Shown here piece after piece: positions 8,905-21,822 of a DNA stretch of 64,000 nt (its first letter is position 1; each line of letters begins with the position of its first letter). This DNA is from Aureimonas jatrophae (GTDB lineage: Bacteria; Pseudomonadota; Alphaproteobacteria; Rhizobiales; Rhizobiaceae), in NCBI RefSeq assembly GCF_900104035.1, contig NZ_FNIT01000001.1, positions 62,001-126,000 of the forward strand, read 5' to 3'. The position numbers and the translations under genes are program-made. Below the pieces are notes generated by a model, which was not told where the DNA came from, ran no database searches, and worked only from the letters and a program-made list of their open reading frames with translations.

Positions 8905-9684
8905 ATGGTCGAACTCACCCTTCCCAAGAACTCGGTGATCGGCAAGGGCAAGACCTGGCCCAAGCCCGAGGGCGCCAAGAACGTCCGCGAGTTCGGCATC
9001 TATCGCTGGTCGCCGGACGACGACGCGAACCCCGTTGTGGATACCTTCTACGTCGATACGGACGACTGCGGGCCGATGGTCCTCGACGGTCTGCTCTGGA
9101 TCAAGAACAACATCGACTCGACGCTGACGCTGCGCCGCTCTTGCCGCGAGGGCATCTGCGGCTCGTGCGCCATGAACATCGACGGCTCCAACACGCTCGC
9201 CTGCACCAAGGGCATGGACGAGGTGAAGGGAACGGTGCGCGTCTACCCGCTGCCGCACATGCCGGTGGTCAAGGATCTCGTTCCCGACCTGTCGGTCCCC
9301 TATGCGCAGCTTCGCTCGATCGAGCCCTGGCTTCAGACCGAGACGCCCGAGCCCGAGAAGGAATGGCGTCAGAGCCATGCCGACCGCGAGAAGCTCGACG
9401 GGCTCTACGAGTGCATCCTGTGCTTCTGCTGCCAGACCTCGTGCCCGAGCTACTGGTGGAACGGCGACCGCTATCTCGGCCCCGCCGTGCTGCTCCAGGC
9501 CTATCGCTGGCTCATCGACTCGCGCGACGAGGCCACCGGCGACCGCCTCGACCAGCTCGAGGACCCGTTCCGCTTGTACCGCTGCCACACGATCATGAAC
9601 TGCACGCAAGCCTGCCCCAAGGGCCTGAACCCGGCCAAGGCCATCGCCGAGATCAAGAAGATGATGGTGGAGCGCCGCGTCTGA
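8905..9684 (+). CDS. sdhB: Succinate dehydrogenase iron-sulfur subunit
   Basis: Electron-transfer subunit of complex II, 259 aa. The [2Fe-2S] ligands are C80, C85, C88 and C100 ([10 protein letters not shown] ... LACTK). The [4Fe-4S] and [3Fe-4S] ligands lie in [12 protein letters not shown] (C170, C173, C176, C180) and [12 protein letters not shown] near residues 228-239. All are intact. The gene is detached from sdhCDA by two unrelated genes and a terminator, and the 131-base gap in front carries promoter-like elements matching those of sdhC. This is how stoichiometric expression could be kept. Confidence 0.98.
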   Translation: MVELTLPKNSVIGKGKTWPKPEGAKNVREFGIYRWSPDDDANPVVDTFYVDTDDCGPMVLDGLLWIKNNIDSTLTLRRSCREGICGSCAMNIDGSNTLACTKGMDEVKGTVRVYPLPHMPVVKDLVPDLSVPYAQLRSIEPWLQTETPEPEKEWRQSHADREKLDGLYECILCFCCQTSCPSYWWNGDRYLGPAVLLQAYRWLIDSRDEATGDRLDQLEDPFRLYRCHTIMNCTQACPKGLNPAKAIAEIKKMMVERRV

Positions 9685-9702
9685 CGGCTGTGGACGACGC
9701 AA

Positions 9703-9767
9703 CGTCGCGCGGAACCCATGGCGCGCGACGCGGTTGATGCGGCGATGCGGGAGGCCGGGTGCCTCCC
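9703..9767 (+). terminator. Two hairpins after sdhB
   Basis: CGTCGCGCG (9703-9711) pairs with CGCGCGACG (9722-9730) around a 10-base loop. A second stem, GGGAGGC/GCCTCCC, lies at 9749-9755 and 9761-9767 with a 5-base loop. Neither has a proper U-run (the second is followed by GAACGCTGTTT). They may end or protect the sdhB transcript, or fold in the dps leader. Confidence 0.35.
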
Positions 9768-9794
9768 GAACGCTGTTTCGACCAGGAGGCCCCG

Positions 9795-10298
9795 ATGGCC
9801 AAGAATCCCAAGCCCTTCCTGCACCCCACCAAGAACACCATGAACGAGAACCTGCGGGCCTCCATGGTGGAGCTTCTGCAGAAGCATCTCGGCACCGCAA
9901 TCGACCTGTCCTATGCGGCCAAGCAGGCCCACTGGAACGTCAAGGGTTTCAACTTCATCGCCGTCCATAAGCTCTTCGATGAGCTTCACGAGCAGGCCGA
10001 GGCATACGTCGACCTCATCGCCGAGCGTCTGACGGGCCTCGGCGGTCAGGCGCGCGGCACCGTGCAGGCGGCGACCGAAATCTCCATTCTGGAGCCCTAT
10101 CCGCTGGACCTCGTCGACAGCGACGGCCACCTGAAGCGCCTCGCCGACAACTACGCCAAGTGGTCGACCGCCGTGCGCGAGGGCATCTCCGAGGCCGACG
10201 AGGCGGGCGACGACCTGACCGCCGACCTCCTGACCGAGGTGGGCCGCGGCCTCTCGACCTCGCTCTACTTCCTGGAAAGCCATTTCCAGCACGCCTGA
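9795..10298 (+). CDS. dps: Dps ferritin-like DNA-protection protein
   Basis: A 167-aa ferritin-like protein of the Dps family, which stores iron by oxidising Fe(II) with peroxide and coats DNA in starvation or stress. The inter-subunit ferroxidase residues are seen in KQAHWNVKGFNF (His near residue 37) and DELHEQAEAYVDLIAERLTGLGG (D, E near 64-68 and beyond). The lysine-containing N-terminal tail could touch DNA. The ATG at 9795 has a perfect AGGAGG six bases upstream. It is monocistronic, ending at a strong terminator shared with the convergent aldolase gene. Confidence 0.92.
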   Translation: MAKNPKPFLHPTKNTMNENLRASMVELLQKHLGTAIDLSYAAKQAHWNVKGFNFIAVHKLFDELHEQAEAYVDLIAERLTGLGGQARGTVQAATEISILEPYPLDLVDSDGHLKRLADNYAKWSTAVREGISEADEAGDDLTADLLTEVGRGLSTSLYFLESHFQHA

Positions 10299-10315
10299 GC
10301 CGGCGCACCGCTCAT

Positions 10316-10351
10316 GAAAAAGGGGCGTCCCTCGCGGGACGCCCCTTTTTG
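10316..10351. terminator. Bidirectional terminator between dps and the aldolase
   Basis: AGGGGCGTCCC (10321-10331) pairs perfectly with GGGACGCCCCT (10336-10346) around TCGC. An A-run precedes it and a T-run follows. It serves dps on the plus strand and the transaldolase-like gene on the minus strand. Confidence 0.92.
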
Positions 10352-10374
10352 TTGTTCGCTTGAGCGCCCGGCGA

Positions 10375-11028
10375 CTACTCGATCGACTGGCCGGTCTTCT
10401 CCCAATCGGCGACGAAGGCCTTGAGGCCGGTGTCGGTAAGGGGGTGCTTGACGAGGGTCTTGAGCGTGGCGGGCGGCACGGTCGCGACGTCGGCGCCGAG
10501 CAGCGCGGCCTCGCGCACGTGGTTGGCCGTGCGGATCGAGGCCGCCAGGATCTGCGTCTCGAAGTCGTAGTTGTCGTAGATGCGACGGATGTCGGCAATC
10601 AGCTCCATGCCGTCGATGTTGGTGTCGTCGAGACGCCCGATGAAGGGCGAGATGTAGGTCGCGCCGGCCTTGGCCGCGAGCAGCGCCTGGTTCGCCGAGA
10701 AGCAGAGCGTGACGTTGGTCTTGAGGCCCTGCTCGGTGAACTTCTTGCAGGCCTTGAGGCCGTCCAGCGTCAGCGGCAGCTTGATGACGATGTTGGGCGC
10801 GATCTCGGACAGGATCTTGCCCTCGCGCATCATGCCGTCGAAGTCGATCGAGGCGACCTCGCCCGACACCGGACCGTCGGTGACGTCGCAGATCTCCTTC
10901 AGGAGCTCCTTGATCGGGCGGTTCGCCTTCAGCACCAGCGAGGGGTTGGTGGTGACGCCGTCGATGAGGCCAGCCTCCTGCAGCTCGCGAATCTCGGCGA
11001 CGTCGGCGGTATCGACAAAGAATTTCAT
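10375..11028 (-). CDS. Transaldolase-like / fructose-6-phosphate aldolase family protein
   Basis: A 217-aa class I aldolase of the short transaldolase (TalC/MipB/FSA) family. The Schiff-base lysine is in [12 protein letters not shown] (K near residue 83-84), with [11 protein letters not shown] at the N-terminus and the [14 protein letters not shown] phosphate-site region. In the pentose phosphate pathway such proteins act as transaldolase or as fructose-6-phosphate aldolase, and sequence alone does not decide. The ATG at 11028 gives the canonical MKFFVDTAD start; the frame is open further upstream without homology. It is divergent from priA and convergent with dps. Confidence 0.9.
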   Translation of the reverse strand: MKFFVDTADVAEIRELQEAGLIDGVTTNPSLVLKANRPIKELLKEICDVTDGPVSGEVASIDFDGMMREGKILSEIAPNIVIKLPLTLDGLKACKKFTEQGLKTNVTLCFSANQALLAAKAGATYISPFIGRLDDTNIDGMELIADIRRIYDNYDFETQILAASIRTANHVREAALLGADVATVPPATLKTLVKHPLTDTGLKAFVADWEKTGQSIE

Positions 11029-11225
11029 GCGATCGGCTCCTCGGGTCGAAGGGTGGGATGGCGCCAAGCGAGCCGAAGGTCGATCCGTGACTCGGTCCGC
11101 CGCCTGCCAAGCGTCCATGGGCCTTCTGATAGGTCGCCGGGCGTTGCGAAACAAGACGCGGGCGACGCTCTCGACTGATGCAGGCGACACGTTTGGCCCT
11201 TCCATCGCCTCGTTCGAGCGACGAT

Positions 11226-13478
11226 ATGAGGGACATACCCGAACCCGAACCCGATCGCCGCGACGACACCGCCTTGAACGAAACCCGCCCGACCGACACG
11301 CTCTTTGGCACCCTCGAGGAACGGGTCGTGCCGGTGCTCGTGCCGCTGCCGGCGGAGCGCCCCTATTCCTATCGCGTGCCGGAGGGGATGCAGGTCGAGC
11401 CGGGAACGATCGTGCAGGTTCCCTTGGGACCTCGACAGGTGGCGGGTGTGGTCTGGGACGCGCCGACCGATCCGGTCGAGCCGCGCAAGCTGCGTCCCAT
11501 CACGCGGCGCTTCGATTGCCCGCCGCTGAGCACGGAAACGCGGCGCTTCGTCGACTGGGTGGCGGACTACACGTTGTCGCCGCCGGGCCTTGTCGCACGC
11601 ATGGTTCTGCGGGCGCCGGCCGCCTTTGATCCCGAGCCCGCCGCCGAGGGATTGCGGTTGACGCAGGCGCGGCCCGACCGTCCGACGTCTGCGCGAACCC
11701 GCCTGATCGAGACCGCCGCCCATCCCGGCGAGTGGACGCGCGGCGGGCTTGCACGCGCGGCCGGCGTCTCGCTCTCGGTGGTGGATGGCTTGATGCGTCA
11801 GGGGGTGCTGGAGCCGGTCTGGCTACCGTCGCATCCCGTTGTTGCGCCGCCCGACACGGGCGCGGCGCGCGCCACCCTCAACCCCGAGCAGGGGGCCGTC
11901 GCCGAACAGCTCGCCGAACGCATCGGTCAGGGCTTTTCGGTGAGCCTTCTCGAGGGCGTCACGGGATCGGGCAAGACCGAGGTCTATTTCGAGGCGGTCG
12001 CGCGCGCGCTGGATGCCGGTGGGCAGGTCCTGATCCTCCTGCCGGAGATCGCGCTGACCCAGAGCTTCATCGATCGCTTCCATGCGCGCTTCGGGGCCGA
12101 GCCCGCGCAGTGGCATTCCGATGTGGCGCCGCGCACGCGCGAGCGCGTGTGGCGACAGGTGGCGGAAGGACGCGTACGGGTCGTGGCGGGCGCGCGCTCG
12201 GCTTTGTTTCTCCCGTTTTCGAACCTGTCGCTCATCGTCGTCGACGAGGAGCACGACCCCGCCTACAAGCAGGAGGACCGTACCTTCTACCATGCGCGCG
12301 ACATGGCGGTGGTGCGGGGGCAGATCGGCGGTGCGCCGGTGGTGCTGGCATCCGCGACGCCGTCGCTGGAAAGCCGCGTCAATGCCGAGGCCGGTCGCTA
12401 TACCCGCCACCTTCTGGCCAGCCGTTTCGCGGACGCCGTCCTGCCCCGGCTCGAACTCGTCGACATGCGCCGCCATCCCCCGGCCCGTGGGCGCTTCGTC
12501 TCGCCCGTCCTGTTGACGGCGATCGAGGAAACCGTGGCGCGCGGTGAGCAGGCGCTCCTGTTTCTCAACCGGCGCGGCTACGCGCCGCTCACGCTCTGCC
12601 GCGTCTGCGGCCACCGCTTCGGCTGCCCGCAGTGCTCGAGCTGGCTGGTGGAGCACCGGCTGCGCGGCACGCTCCAGTGCCACCACTGCGGCCATGCCGA
12701 GCGGAGGCCCGAGGCCTGCCCCCACTGCGGCACGTTCGATCATCTCGTGCCCTGCGGGCCGGGCGTCGAGCGGCTGGCGGAGGAGATGGTCGAGGCCTTT
12801 CCCGACGCGCGCACGATCCTTCTCTCGTCCGACCTGCCCGGCGGCGCGCGACGCCTGCGCCAGGAGCTCGATGCGGTGGCCGACGGCGAGGCCGACATCG
12901 TGATCGGCACGCAGCTGGTCGCCAAGGGGCACCACTTCCCGCTCATGACGCTGGTGGGCGCCGTGGACGCCGACCTCGGCCTTGCCAACGGCGACCCGCG
13001 TGCGGCCGAGCGCACCTTCCAACTGCTGCATCAGGTGACCGGCCGCGCCGGTCGAACGGGTCTCAAGAGCCGGGGCCTGATCCAGACCTTCGCGCCGGAG
13101 CACCCGGTGATGCAGGCGATCGCGGCCGGCGAGCCCGAAGCCTTCTACCAGCGCGAAACGATCGAGCGCGAGCGCGCCGGGTTGCCACCCTTCGGCCGGC
13201 TCGCCGCGATCATCGTCTCGGCGGATACGCGTCGCGAGGCCGAGGAGCATGGGCGCGAGCTGCGCCGCGCCGCGCCGCCGGACGACGACCTCGAGGTGCT
13301 CGGCCCCGCCGAGGCGCCGCTCGCCCTTCTGCGCGGGCGCCACCGCTTCCGTCTTCTCGTTCAGGGACCCCGGCGCGCCCCGCTTCAGGCTTACCTGCGC
13401 GAGATGACCGCGCGCGCGCCTCGGCCCCGCGGCTCGGTACACGTCCAGATCGATATCGATCCGCAAAGCTTCCTGTGA
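11226..13478 (+). CDS. priA: Primosomal protein N' (replication restart helicase)
   Basis: PriA reloads the replicative helicase at stalled forks. The 750-aa protein has an N-terminal DNA-binding domain (about 25-110), Walker [14 protein letters not shown] near residue 245, the DEEHD box near 340, and a two-zinc cysteine cluster from [13 protein letters not shown] to CPHCGT (about residues 460-505). The helicase motifs [12 protein letters not shown] and QVTGRAGR are also intact. I prefer the ATG at 11226; an ATG-like start at 11178 would add 16 non-conserved residues. No terminator is obvious before the next small gene. Confidence 0.96.
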   Translation: MRDIPEPEPDRRDDTALNETRPTDTLFGTLEERVVPVLVPLPAERPYSYRVPEGMQVEPGTIVQVPLGPRQVAGVVWDAPTDPVEPRKLRPITRRFDCPPLSTETRRFVDWVADYTLSPPGLVARMVLRAPAAFDPEPAAEGLRLTQARPDRPTSARTRLIETAAHPGEWTRGGLARAAGVSLSVVDGLMRQGVLEPVWLPSHPVVAPPDTGAARATLNPEQGAVAEQLAERIGQGFSVSLLEGVTGSGKTEVYFEAVARALDAGGQVLILLPEIALTQSFIDRFHARFGAEPAQWHSDVAPRTRERVWRQVAEGRVRVVAGARSALFLPFSNLSLIVVDEEHDPAYKQEDRTFYHARDMAVVRGQIGGAPVVLASATPSLESRVNAEAGRYTRHLLASRFADAVLPRLELVDMRRHPPARGRFVSPVLLTAIEETVARGEQALLFLNRRGYAPLTLCRVCGHRFGCPQCSSWLVEHRLRGTLQCHHCGHAERRPEACPHCGTFDHLVPCGPGVERLAEEMVEAFPDARTILLSSDLPGGARRLRQELDAVADGEADIVIGTQLVAKGHHFPLMTLVGAVDADLGLANGDPRAAERTFQLLHQVTGRAGRTGLKSRGLIQTFAPEHPVMQAIAAGEPEAFYQRETIERERAGLPPFGRLAAIIVSADTRREAEEHGRELRRAAPPDDDLEVLGPAEAPLALLRGRHRFRLLVQGPRRAPLQAYLREMTARAPRPRGSVHVQIDIDPQSFL

Positions 13479-13576
13479 TGCGTCTGGCCGCTCGCACGAT
13501 TTCGTGACACAGGCTTGGCGCCTCGGCCCGAGCCGATAAGCCATCCCCGCCGCGAATCGCCGCTTTCGGAGACCCG

Positions 13577-13966
13577 ATGCAGATCACCTTTCCCCAGACC
13601 ACGACCGACCTCCTGCCGTTCCTGGTCGCCTGCTTCAGCGTCGGCTACGGACTTTACGCGCTGTTCGCACCCCGTCTCTTCCTGCGCATGGCGGGGCTCG
13701 ATACGCTGAACACGCGTCGGGCCGGTCTGTCGGAAATCCGTGCGACGCTGGCCGGATTCCCGCTCGGCATGGGTCTGGCCACCTTCTTCTTCTACGACCA
13801 GCCGTTCATGCAGATGGCGCTCGGGGCGGGCTGGCTGCTGACGGCCTTCGGACGCCTCGTGTCGATTCTCTCCGACGACGCCTCGACCCTGGGCAACTGG
13901 CTCTGGCTCCTCGTCAACCTGGCCCTTGCCGCCGGGTGTCTCGCCCCCGTTCTCGGCCTGATCTGA
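13577..13966 (+). CDS. Small membrane protein, DUF4345-like
   Basis: A 129-aa protein with four predicted membrane helices (about residues 12-30, 52-72, 76-95 and 106-127). The segment RAGLSEIRATLAGFPLGMGL resembles the core of the DUF4345 family of unknown function. It lies between priA and the ATP synthase operon on the same strand, with gaps of 98 and 225 bases. Context does not reveal a role. Confidence 0.6.
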   Translation: MQITFPQTTTDLLPFLVACFSVGYGLYALFAPRLFLRMAGLDTLNTRRAGLSEIRATLAGFPLGMGLATFFFYDQPFMQMALGAGWLLTAFGRLVSILSDDASTLGNWLWLLVNLALAAGCLAPVLGLI

Positions 13967-14049
13967 CGGGTTTGGGGGAGGGGGCGTAAACCACGGCGCA
14001 ATATGGCGCTTCGCCGGGTTTGCGCCGGTTGTCGTCCTGAAAACGCTAT

Positions 14050-14191
14050 GCTAGACGACCCCTCGATCCGGCGCGGGATGGGGCCCTAACCCCTTCTCCG
14101 CAGCCTTTTTTTTGATCTGCTCCGAGTCTCGCCGTCGCCCTTCGCTGCGCGCCGGACCTGGCGCCCGAAACGAGAAGAGAAGCGGTCGTCC
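14050..14191 (+). promoter_or_regulatory. Leader region of the atp operon
   Basis: The 225-base gap before atpH should contain the atp promoter. It holds GGGGCCCTAACCCC at 14083-14097 and a run of eight T at 14106-14113, but the stem is too short for a convincing terminator. I could not place -35/-10 boxes with good spacing; a TATGCT at about 14047 is a possible -10. Confidence 0.3.
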
Positions 14192-16284
<2,093 letters not shown>

Positions 16285-16321
16285 GCCTGCGGCCCGGCCG
16301 AAACGGAGACCGACCCGACCC

Positions 16322-17200
16322 ATGCCGTCGCTGAAAGACCTGCGCAATCGCATCGCCTCGGTGAAGGCGACCCAGAAGATCACCAAGGCCATGCAGATGG
16401 TCGCGGCGGCCAAGCTGCGTCGCGCGCAGGAGGCCGCCGAGGCCGCCCGTCCCTACTCGGAGCGGATGGCCTCGGTGCTCGGCAACATCGCCGGCGCCAT
16501 GGAGCAGGGGCAGTCGCTGCCCCTGATGTCCGGTACGGGACGGGACGACACGCACCTTTTGGTCGTCTTCACGTCCGATCGCGGTCTGTGCGGCGGCTTC
16601 AACGGGCAGATCGTGCGTCTCGTTCGCGAGCACGTGCGTCGGCTCGAAGCGGCCGGCAAGACGATCAAGATCATCTCGGTCGGCAAGAAGGGCACCGACC
16701 TGATGCGCCGCGACCTCGGCTCGCGCATCATCGCCCGGATGGATCTCAACGCCGGTCGCGGCATCGCCTTTTCGAACGCCGAAAGCGTCGCCGACGAGGT
16801 GATGGCGCGCTTCGAGGCCGGCGAGTTCGATGTCGCGACGATCTTCTACTCGGCCTTCGAGAACGTGATCACGCAGCGCCCGACCGCGCAGCGCATCATT
16901 CCGGCCGAGGTGCCCGTGGTGGAGGCCGCCGCGACCGGCGCCGCCGCGATCTACGAGTACGAGCCGGAGCCGGAATCGATCCTCGCCGACCTGATCCCGC
17001 GCAACATCAAGATCCAGATCTTCCGCGCGTTGCTGGAAAACGGCGCGTCGGAGCAGGGCGCCCGCATGAGCGCCATGGACAACGCGACGCGCAACGCCGG
17101 CGATATGATCAACAAGCTGTCGATCAGCTACAATCGCCAGCGCCAGGCGCAGATCACGACCGAGCTCATCGAGATCATCGCGGGCGCCGAGGCGCTCTGA
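16322..17200 (+). CDS. atpG: ATP synthase F1 gamma subunit
   Basis: Central rotor shaft of F1, 292 aa. The coiled-coil N-terminus ([20 protein letters not shown]) and the C-terminal helix ([20 protein letters not shown]) that sits inside the alpha3beta3 ring are clear, as is [10 protein letters not shown] in the middle domain. The ATG at 16322 gives the exact family N-terminus, although the frame is open back into atpA. The 98-base gap to atpD ends with a good AAAGGAGG ribosome site. Confidence 0.97.
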   Translation: MPSLKDLRNRIASVKATQKITKAMQMVAAAKLRRAQEAAEAARPYSERMASVLGNIAGAMEQGQSLPLMSGTGRDDTHLLVVFTSDRGLCGGFNGQIVRLVREHVRRLEAAGKTIKIISVGKKGTDLMRRDLGSRIIARMDLNAGRGIAFSNAESVADEVMARFEAGEFDVATIFYSAFENVITQRPTAQRIIPAEVPVVEAAATGAAAIYEYEPEPESILADLIPRNIKIQIFRALLENGASEQGARMSAMDNATRNAGDMINKLSISYNRQRQAQITTELIEIIAGAEAL

Positions 17201-17238
17201 GACTTCTGACGGGCGGACGCTCCGCCCGGACCGCATGA

Positions 17239-18749
<1,511 letters not shown>

Positions 18750-18750
<1 letters not shown>

Positions 18751-18980
18751 TGAGCGAGGCGTCCTCCTCCCTTCGGATCGAGGACGCCGTCAACGAGACC
18801 TGTCCCTGGTCGGGCAAGCCGATCTCGGCGGACTCGCTGACGACCTACCAAGACGAGGTGGTCGGGTTCTGCAATCCCGGCTGCCGCGACAAGTTCGAGT
18901 TGGCGGTCCACCATTTCGAGGCTGCCCTTCAGGCGAAGCGCCGCATCGTGGCGCAGCGAAGTGAGACGGATCGTGGCTGA
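18750..18980 (+). CDS. YHS/TRASH-like cysteine mini-protein in the atp operon
   Basis: A 76-aa protein with no signal peptide. Three cysteines, C18, C41 and C45, fit the TRASH/YHS metal-binding pattern C-x22-C-x3-C (TCPWSGKPI ... GFCNPGCRDKFE), normally associated with divalent metal or thiol-linked binding. Its ATG overlaps the atpD stop (TGATG), and its end overlaps the likely atpC start by 8 bases. It is therefore translated within the F1 operon. Homologues in related genomes are, from memory, sometimes labelled glutathione S-transferase, which this short sequence does not support. Function unknown; a role in F1 assembly or metal sensing is only a guess. Confidence 0.75.
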
Positions 18981-19377
18981 CGGCTTCAAGTTCGAACTGG
19001 TGTCCCCCGAGCGACTGCTTCTGTCGGAGCAGGCGACGGCCGTGATCGTGCCGGGCACCGAAGGCTACTTCACGGTGATGGCCAACCATGCCCCGCTCAT
19101 GGCGACGCTGAAGCCGGGCGTGGTGCGCGCGACGCTCGTCTCGGGCGGCGAGACGCGCATCTTCGTCCAGGGCGGGTTCGCCGACATCAACGCCGATGGA
19201 TTCACGTTGCTCGCCGAGCACGCGACGCCGGTCGAGGAGATGAACGCCGAAGCGCTCGAGGCCGAGATCGCCCGCGCCGAGGCTGCTGCCTCCAACGCGG
19301 CGGAAGGCCCAGCCCGCACACGGGCGGATCAGCGGGTCGTGGACCTGCGCAACGCGCGCGCCGAACTCGGCGCCTGA
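18973..19377 (+). CDS. atpC: ATP synthase F1 epsilon subunit
   Basis: Epsilon subunit, which links gamma to the c-ring and can inhibit ATP hydrolysis; 134 aa from the GTG at 18973. That start gives the standard ADGFKFELVSPERLLLS N-terminus; a GTG at 18961 would add four residues. The beta-sandwich domain contains VPGTEGYFTVMANHAPL and FVQGGFADIN, and the C-terminal helical hairpin follows from residue 88. The start overlaps the cysteine mini-gene, and an intrinsic terminator lies 24 bases after the stop, closing the operon. Confidence 0.94.
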   Translation: MADGFKFELVSPERLLLSEQATAVIVPGTEGYFTVMANHAPLMATLKPGVVRATLVSGGETRIFVQGGFADINADGFTLLAEHATPVEEMNAEALEAEIARAEAAASNAAEGPARTRADQRVVDLRNARAELGA

Positions 19378-19400
19378 AGCATCCCGCGTCACCAGCGATC

Positions 19401-19433
19401 AAGGCCCGGCACCCGAAAGGGGCCGGGCCTTTT
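19401..19433 (+). terminator. Terminator of the atpHAGDC operon
   Basis: AAGGCCCGGC (19401-19410) pairs with GCCGGGCCTT (19422-19431), followed by a short T-run. It lies between atpC and a convergent GNAT gene whose stop codon is at 19435-19437. Confidence 0.88.
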
Positions 19434-19434
19434 G

Positions 19435-19944
19435 CTATTCAGGCAGCGCCGCGAACGGTTCGGGGTAGACGAGCGGTCCCTGCCAGCCCTGGAGCGCGCC
19501 GGGAACCAGTTCCAGCGCCTGGAACGCCGGCCCAGCCCAGGACACGTCCGCCCCTCGTGCCAGATCCGGTCGAAAGCCGAAGCGACCGTAGTAATGCGGG
19601 TCGCCGAGCACGAAGACCGACCGCCAACCGCGTTCGCGCGCCAGCTCCAGGCCGAAGTTGATGAGCCGCGCGCCGACGCCGGCGCCCTGACGATCGGGCG
19701 CGACGGCAACGGGACCCAACGCCAGACCCCGCTCCGGTCCGTCGAGTGCGCTGAACAACGCATGCCCGACCAGGAAGCCGTCGTGGGCCGCGACCACCGA
19801 GATCGTCTCGTGTCCCGACTCGATCACGGCCTTGGTCAGCTGGGCTTCGTCGATGCCGTCGAAGGCGGTCGCATGGATCGTCTCGACGAACAGAAGCTCG
19901 TCGGGTCGCATCTCGCGAACAACCAGACCGGTCTCCGCGCTCAC
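19435..19944 (-). CDS. GNAT family N-acetyltransferase (YhbS-like)
   Basis: A 169-aa GNAT protein resembling the YhbS group. The acetyl-CoA loop is [23 protein letters not shown] (about residues 77-99), followed by [18 protein letters not shown], the usual YhbS-like C-terminal motif. The acceptor is unknown. Its start overlaps the rppH stop by four bases, so it is translated from the same message as rppH. It converges on the atp operon. Confidence 0.88.
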   Translation of the reverse strand: MSAETGLVVREMRPDELLFVETIHATAFDGIDEAQLTKAVIESGHETISVVAAHDGFLVGHALFSALDGPERGLALGPVAVAPDRQGAGVGARLINFGLELARERGWRSVFVLGDPHYYGRFGFRPDLARGADVSWAGPAFQALELVPGALQGWQGPLVYPEPFAALPE

Positions 19945-20453
19945 GACGCCGTCTCCAGATGCCGGAAGGCGTCGATCACCTGCTCGTAGACGGCGCGCTT
20001 GAACGGCACCACCAGATCGAGCACCTCGCTCATGGGCCTCCAGTCGTACTCCGTGAACTCGGCGGAATGACCGCCGGGTGGCGGGTCGATCGCGATCTCG
20101 CTGTCGGATCCCGTGAAGCGGAAGGCGAACCAGAGCTGCTTCTGGCCGCGGAAGCGCCCCTTCAGCGCGATGCCGACGAGTTCGGGCGGAAGCTCGTAGG
20201 TCAGCCAGTCCGGCGTCTGCGCCAGGAGCTCGACCGACCGGATGCCGGTTTCCTCGAAGAGTTCGCGCCGTGCGGCTTCGAGCGCGTCCTCACCTTCGTC
20301 GATGCCACCTTGCGGCATCTGCCAGAGCTGCGTCGCGCCGTCCATCTCGCCGCGCGGTTCCACCACGCGACAACCGACGAAGACGCGGTTCTCGCGGTTC
20401 AGCACCATGATGCCGACGCAGGGCCGGTAGGGAAGGGTGGCGGGATCGATCAT
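19941..20453 (-). CDS. rppH: RNA pyrophosphohydrolase (Nudix)
   Basis: A 170-aa Nudix hydrolase that removes pyrophosphate from the 5' end of triphosphorylated transcripts, or hydrolyses dinucleoside polyphosphates (the RppH/IalA group). The Nudix box [20 protein letters not shown] with the following TGI is complete near residues 47-69, and [11 protein letters not shown] opens the fold. The ATG at 20453 gives the family start; the longer open frame reaches into a terminator region. It lies downstream of yibQ, beyond a hairpin. Confidence 0.92.
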   Translation of the reverse strand: MIDPATLPYRPCVGIMVLNRENRVFVGCRVVEPRGEMDGATQLWQMPQGGIDEGEDALEAARRELFEETGIRSVELLAQTPDWLTYELPPELVGIALKGRFRGQKQLWFAFRFTGSDSEIAIDPPPGGHSAEFTEYDWRPMSEVLDLVVPFKRAVYEQVIDAFRHLETAS

Positions 20454-20511
20454 GCGGCTCCGGGTGGTCGTCACTGATGCTGCGGAGCCATATGGGTGAT
20501 GGATGCAGTGC

Positions 20512-20551
20512 GAAAAGAAAAGCGGGGTGAAGAAGTTGTTAACCCCTCGCT
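20512..20551 (-). terminator. Terminator overlapping the yibQ stop codon
   Basis: Read on the minus strand, AGCGAGGGGT pairs with ACCCCGCT (one bulged A) and TTTTCTTTT follows (plus-strand positions 20512-20520). The left arm contains the last yibQ codons and the TAA. It should reduce read-through into rppH. Confidence 0.6.
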
Positions 20552-21714
20552 TCGGGGTCGAGCGCCAAGGCCGACACGGGGACGATCTCGATGCCGCGCG
20601 CCTCCGCCTCCCGCGTCCAGGCCGCGATCGTGTCCACCGAGGTCTCGAAGGCGCTTGCGACGCCAACGGCGGTACCTCGTGCGCGCGCGACCCGCTCCAA
20701 GGCGTCGAGTTGCCGGCGAATGGCATCGGGCGTGCGGTCGCCGTCGAGCAGGAGATCCGAGGCCGCGAACGGCACGCGGCCGGCGACCGCGACGTCGCGG
20801 GCCAGCGAGCGCGACGACGACCCGTCGTCCATATAGAGAAGCCCGCGTCGTGAGATCTCGGCGAGGAAGGGCTCGAGAGCGGTCGGCTCCGCGTTGAAGC
20901 GCGCGCCCATGTAGTTCATCACGCCCACGTAGTTCGTCATGCGGCCGAGCGCTTGGTGCAGGGCATCGAAGCGCCCCGCCGCCGCGTCGTCCACGGTCTG
21001 CGTGTTGGCGGCCGGGGAGATCTCCGGATAGCCGAAGGGCTCGAGCGGGGCCTGGAGCAGCAGTTCGTGCCCCGTCTGGCGCGCGTTGCGCATCCAGCGG
21101 TCGAGCGAGTTGCCATCCGCCGCAAAGGCCAGCGTCACGCCGGCCGGCAGCCGTTCGACGGCTTGCTGCGTTCCCGTCTGCGAGATGCCGAGGCCCGCCA
21201 CCACGATCGCGATGCGCGTGCCGAGCGCGCCCGATGTCGCTCCCGCATAGACGTCGAGCGGCCGGCGACCGTCGCCGGCCCGCACCGGCAGCATGCCCAT
21301 GTCACTCGGCTCCAGCAGCGCCTCGTCGGGCGTGGCCGCCATGGCGGCGGGCTGGCGCAGGGAACCCGGAGCGAAGACCCGGATGGAGCCGGTTGTGGTC
21401 GGGTCCGGCGCCCCGGAGACCGGCAGGATCTCGTTGCCGCGCGTCACGGTCACGCCGCCGGTCTCGGCCATGCGCACGACATTGGGTTCGGCGGGACCGG
21501 CCGGCGCCGAGACAGCCGCCGAGGAAGCATCCGCCACGATCGGAGCGGGCGGGCGGGCGAAGTCCGGCTGCTGTAGGATCGCCAGGGCGGAACCGCCCGC
21601 GACGGTCGCGCAGGCAAGGGCTGCCGCCAGTTTCGGCAGTCGGCGCGCGCGGCGCGGCCCGTTTCGCACGGGCTGCAGGTTCTGGCCGAGGGGGCGGTAG
21701 AGTTCGTCACGCAT
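20539..21714 (-). CDS. Divergent polysaccharide deacetylase (YibQ family)
   Basis: A 391-aa envelope protein of the divergent polysaccharide deacetylase (DUF610/YibQ) family. It has an N-terminal cytoplasmic stretch, one membrane anchor (about residues 28-46), a Pro/Ala-rich linker to about residue 165, and then the NodB-like domain beginning [20 protein letters not shown]. The motifs EPFGYPE and [12 protein letters not shown] mark the fold. The catalytic activity of this family is unproven. It follows ctpA and envC, a frequent arrangement suggesting cell-wall work at the division site. Confidence 0.88.
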   Translation of the reverse strand: MRDELYRPLGQNLQPVRNGPRRARRLPKLAAALACATVAGGSALAILQQPDFARPPAPIVADASSAAVSAPAGPAEPNVVRMAETGGVTVTRGNEILPVSGAPDPTTTGSIRVFAPGSLRQPAAMAATPDEALLEPSDMGMLPVRAGDGRRPLDVYAGATSGALGTRIAIVVAGLGISQTGTQQAVERLPAGVTLAFAADGNSLDRWMRNARQTGHELLLQAPLEPFGYPEISPAANTQTVDDAAAGRFDALHQALGRMTNYVGVMNYMGARFNAEPTALEPFLAEISRRGLLYMDDGSSSRSLARDVAVAGRVPFAASDLLLDGDRTPDAIRRQLDALERVARARGTAVGVASAFETSVDTIAAWTREAEARGIEIVPVSALALDPEARG

Positions 21715-21766
21715 GGGACGCGACCCTAGGACCGCAGTCTGGATCGGAGCTTTTGACGGCCCGACG

Positions 21767-21797
21767 AAAAAGGCCCTGGCGCGCGGCGCCGGGGCCT
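21767..21797 (-). terminator. Terminator after ctpA
   Basis: GGCCCTGGCGC (21772-21782) pairs with GCGCCGGGGCC (21785-21795) with one G-T wobble. On the minus strand the stem is followed by a T-run (plus-strand A-run at 21767-21771). It lies 26 bases past the ctpA stop, so yibQ probably has its own promoter. Confidence 0.82.
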
Positions 21798-21822
21798 TTC
21801 AAAGATCAAACGACGGACGCCC

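Noticed and set aside
14083-14113. Terminator before atpH
   Set aside because: The run of eight T is striking, but the GGGG/CCCC stem is only four pairs and lies 9 bases away, so an intrinsic terminator is not supported.
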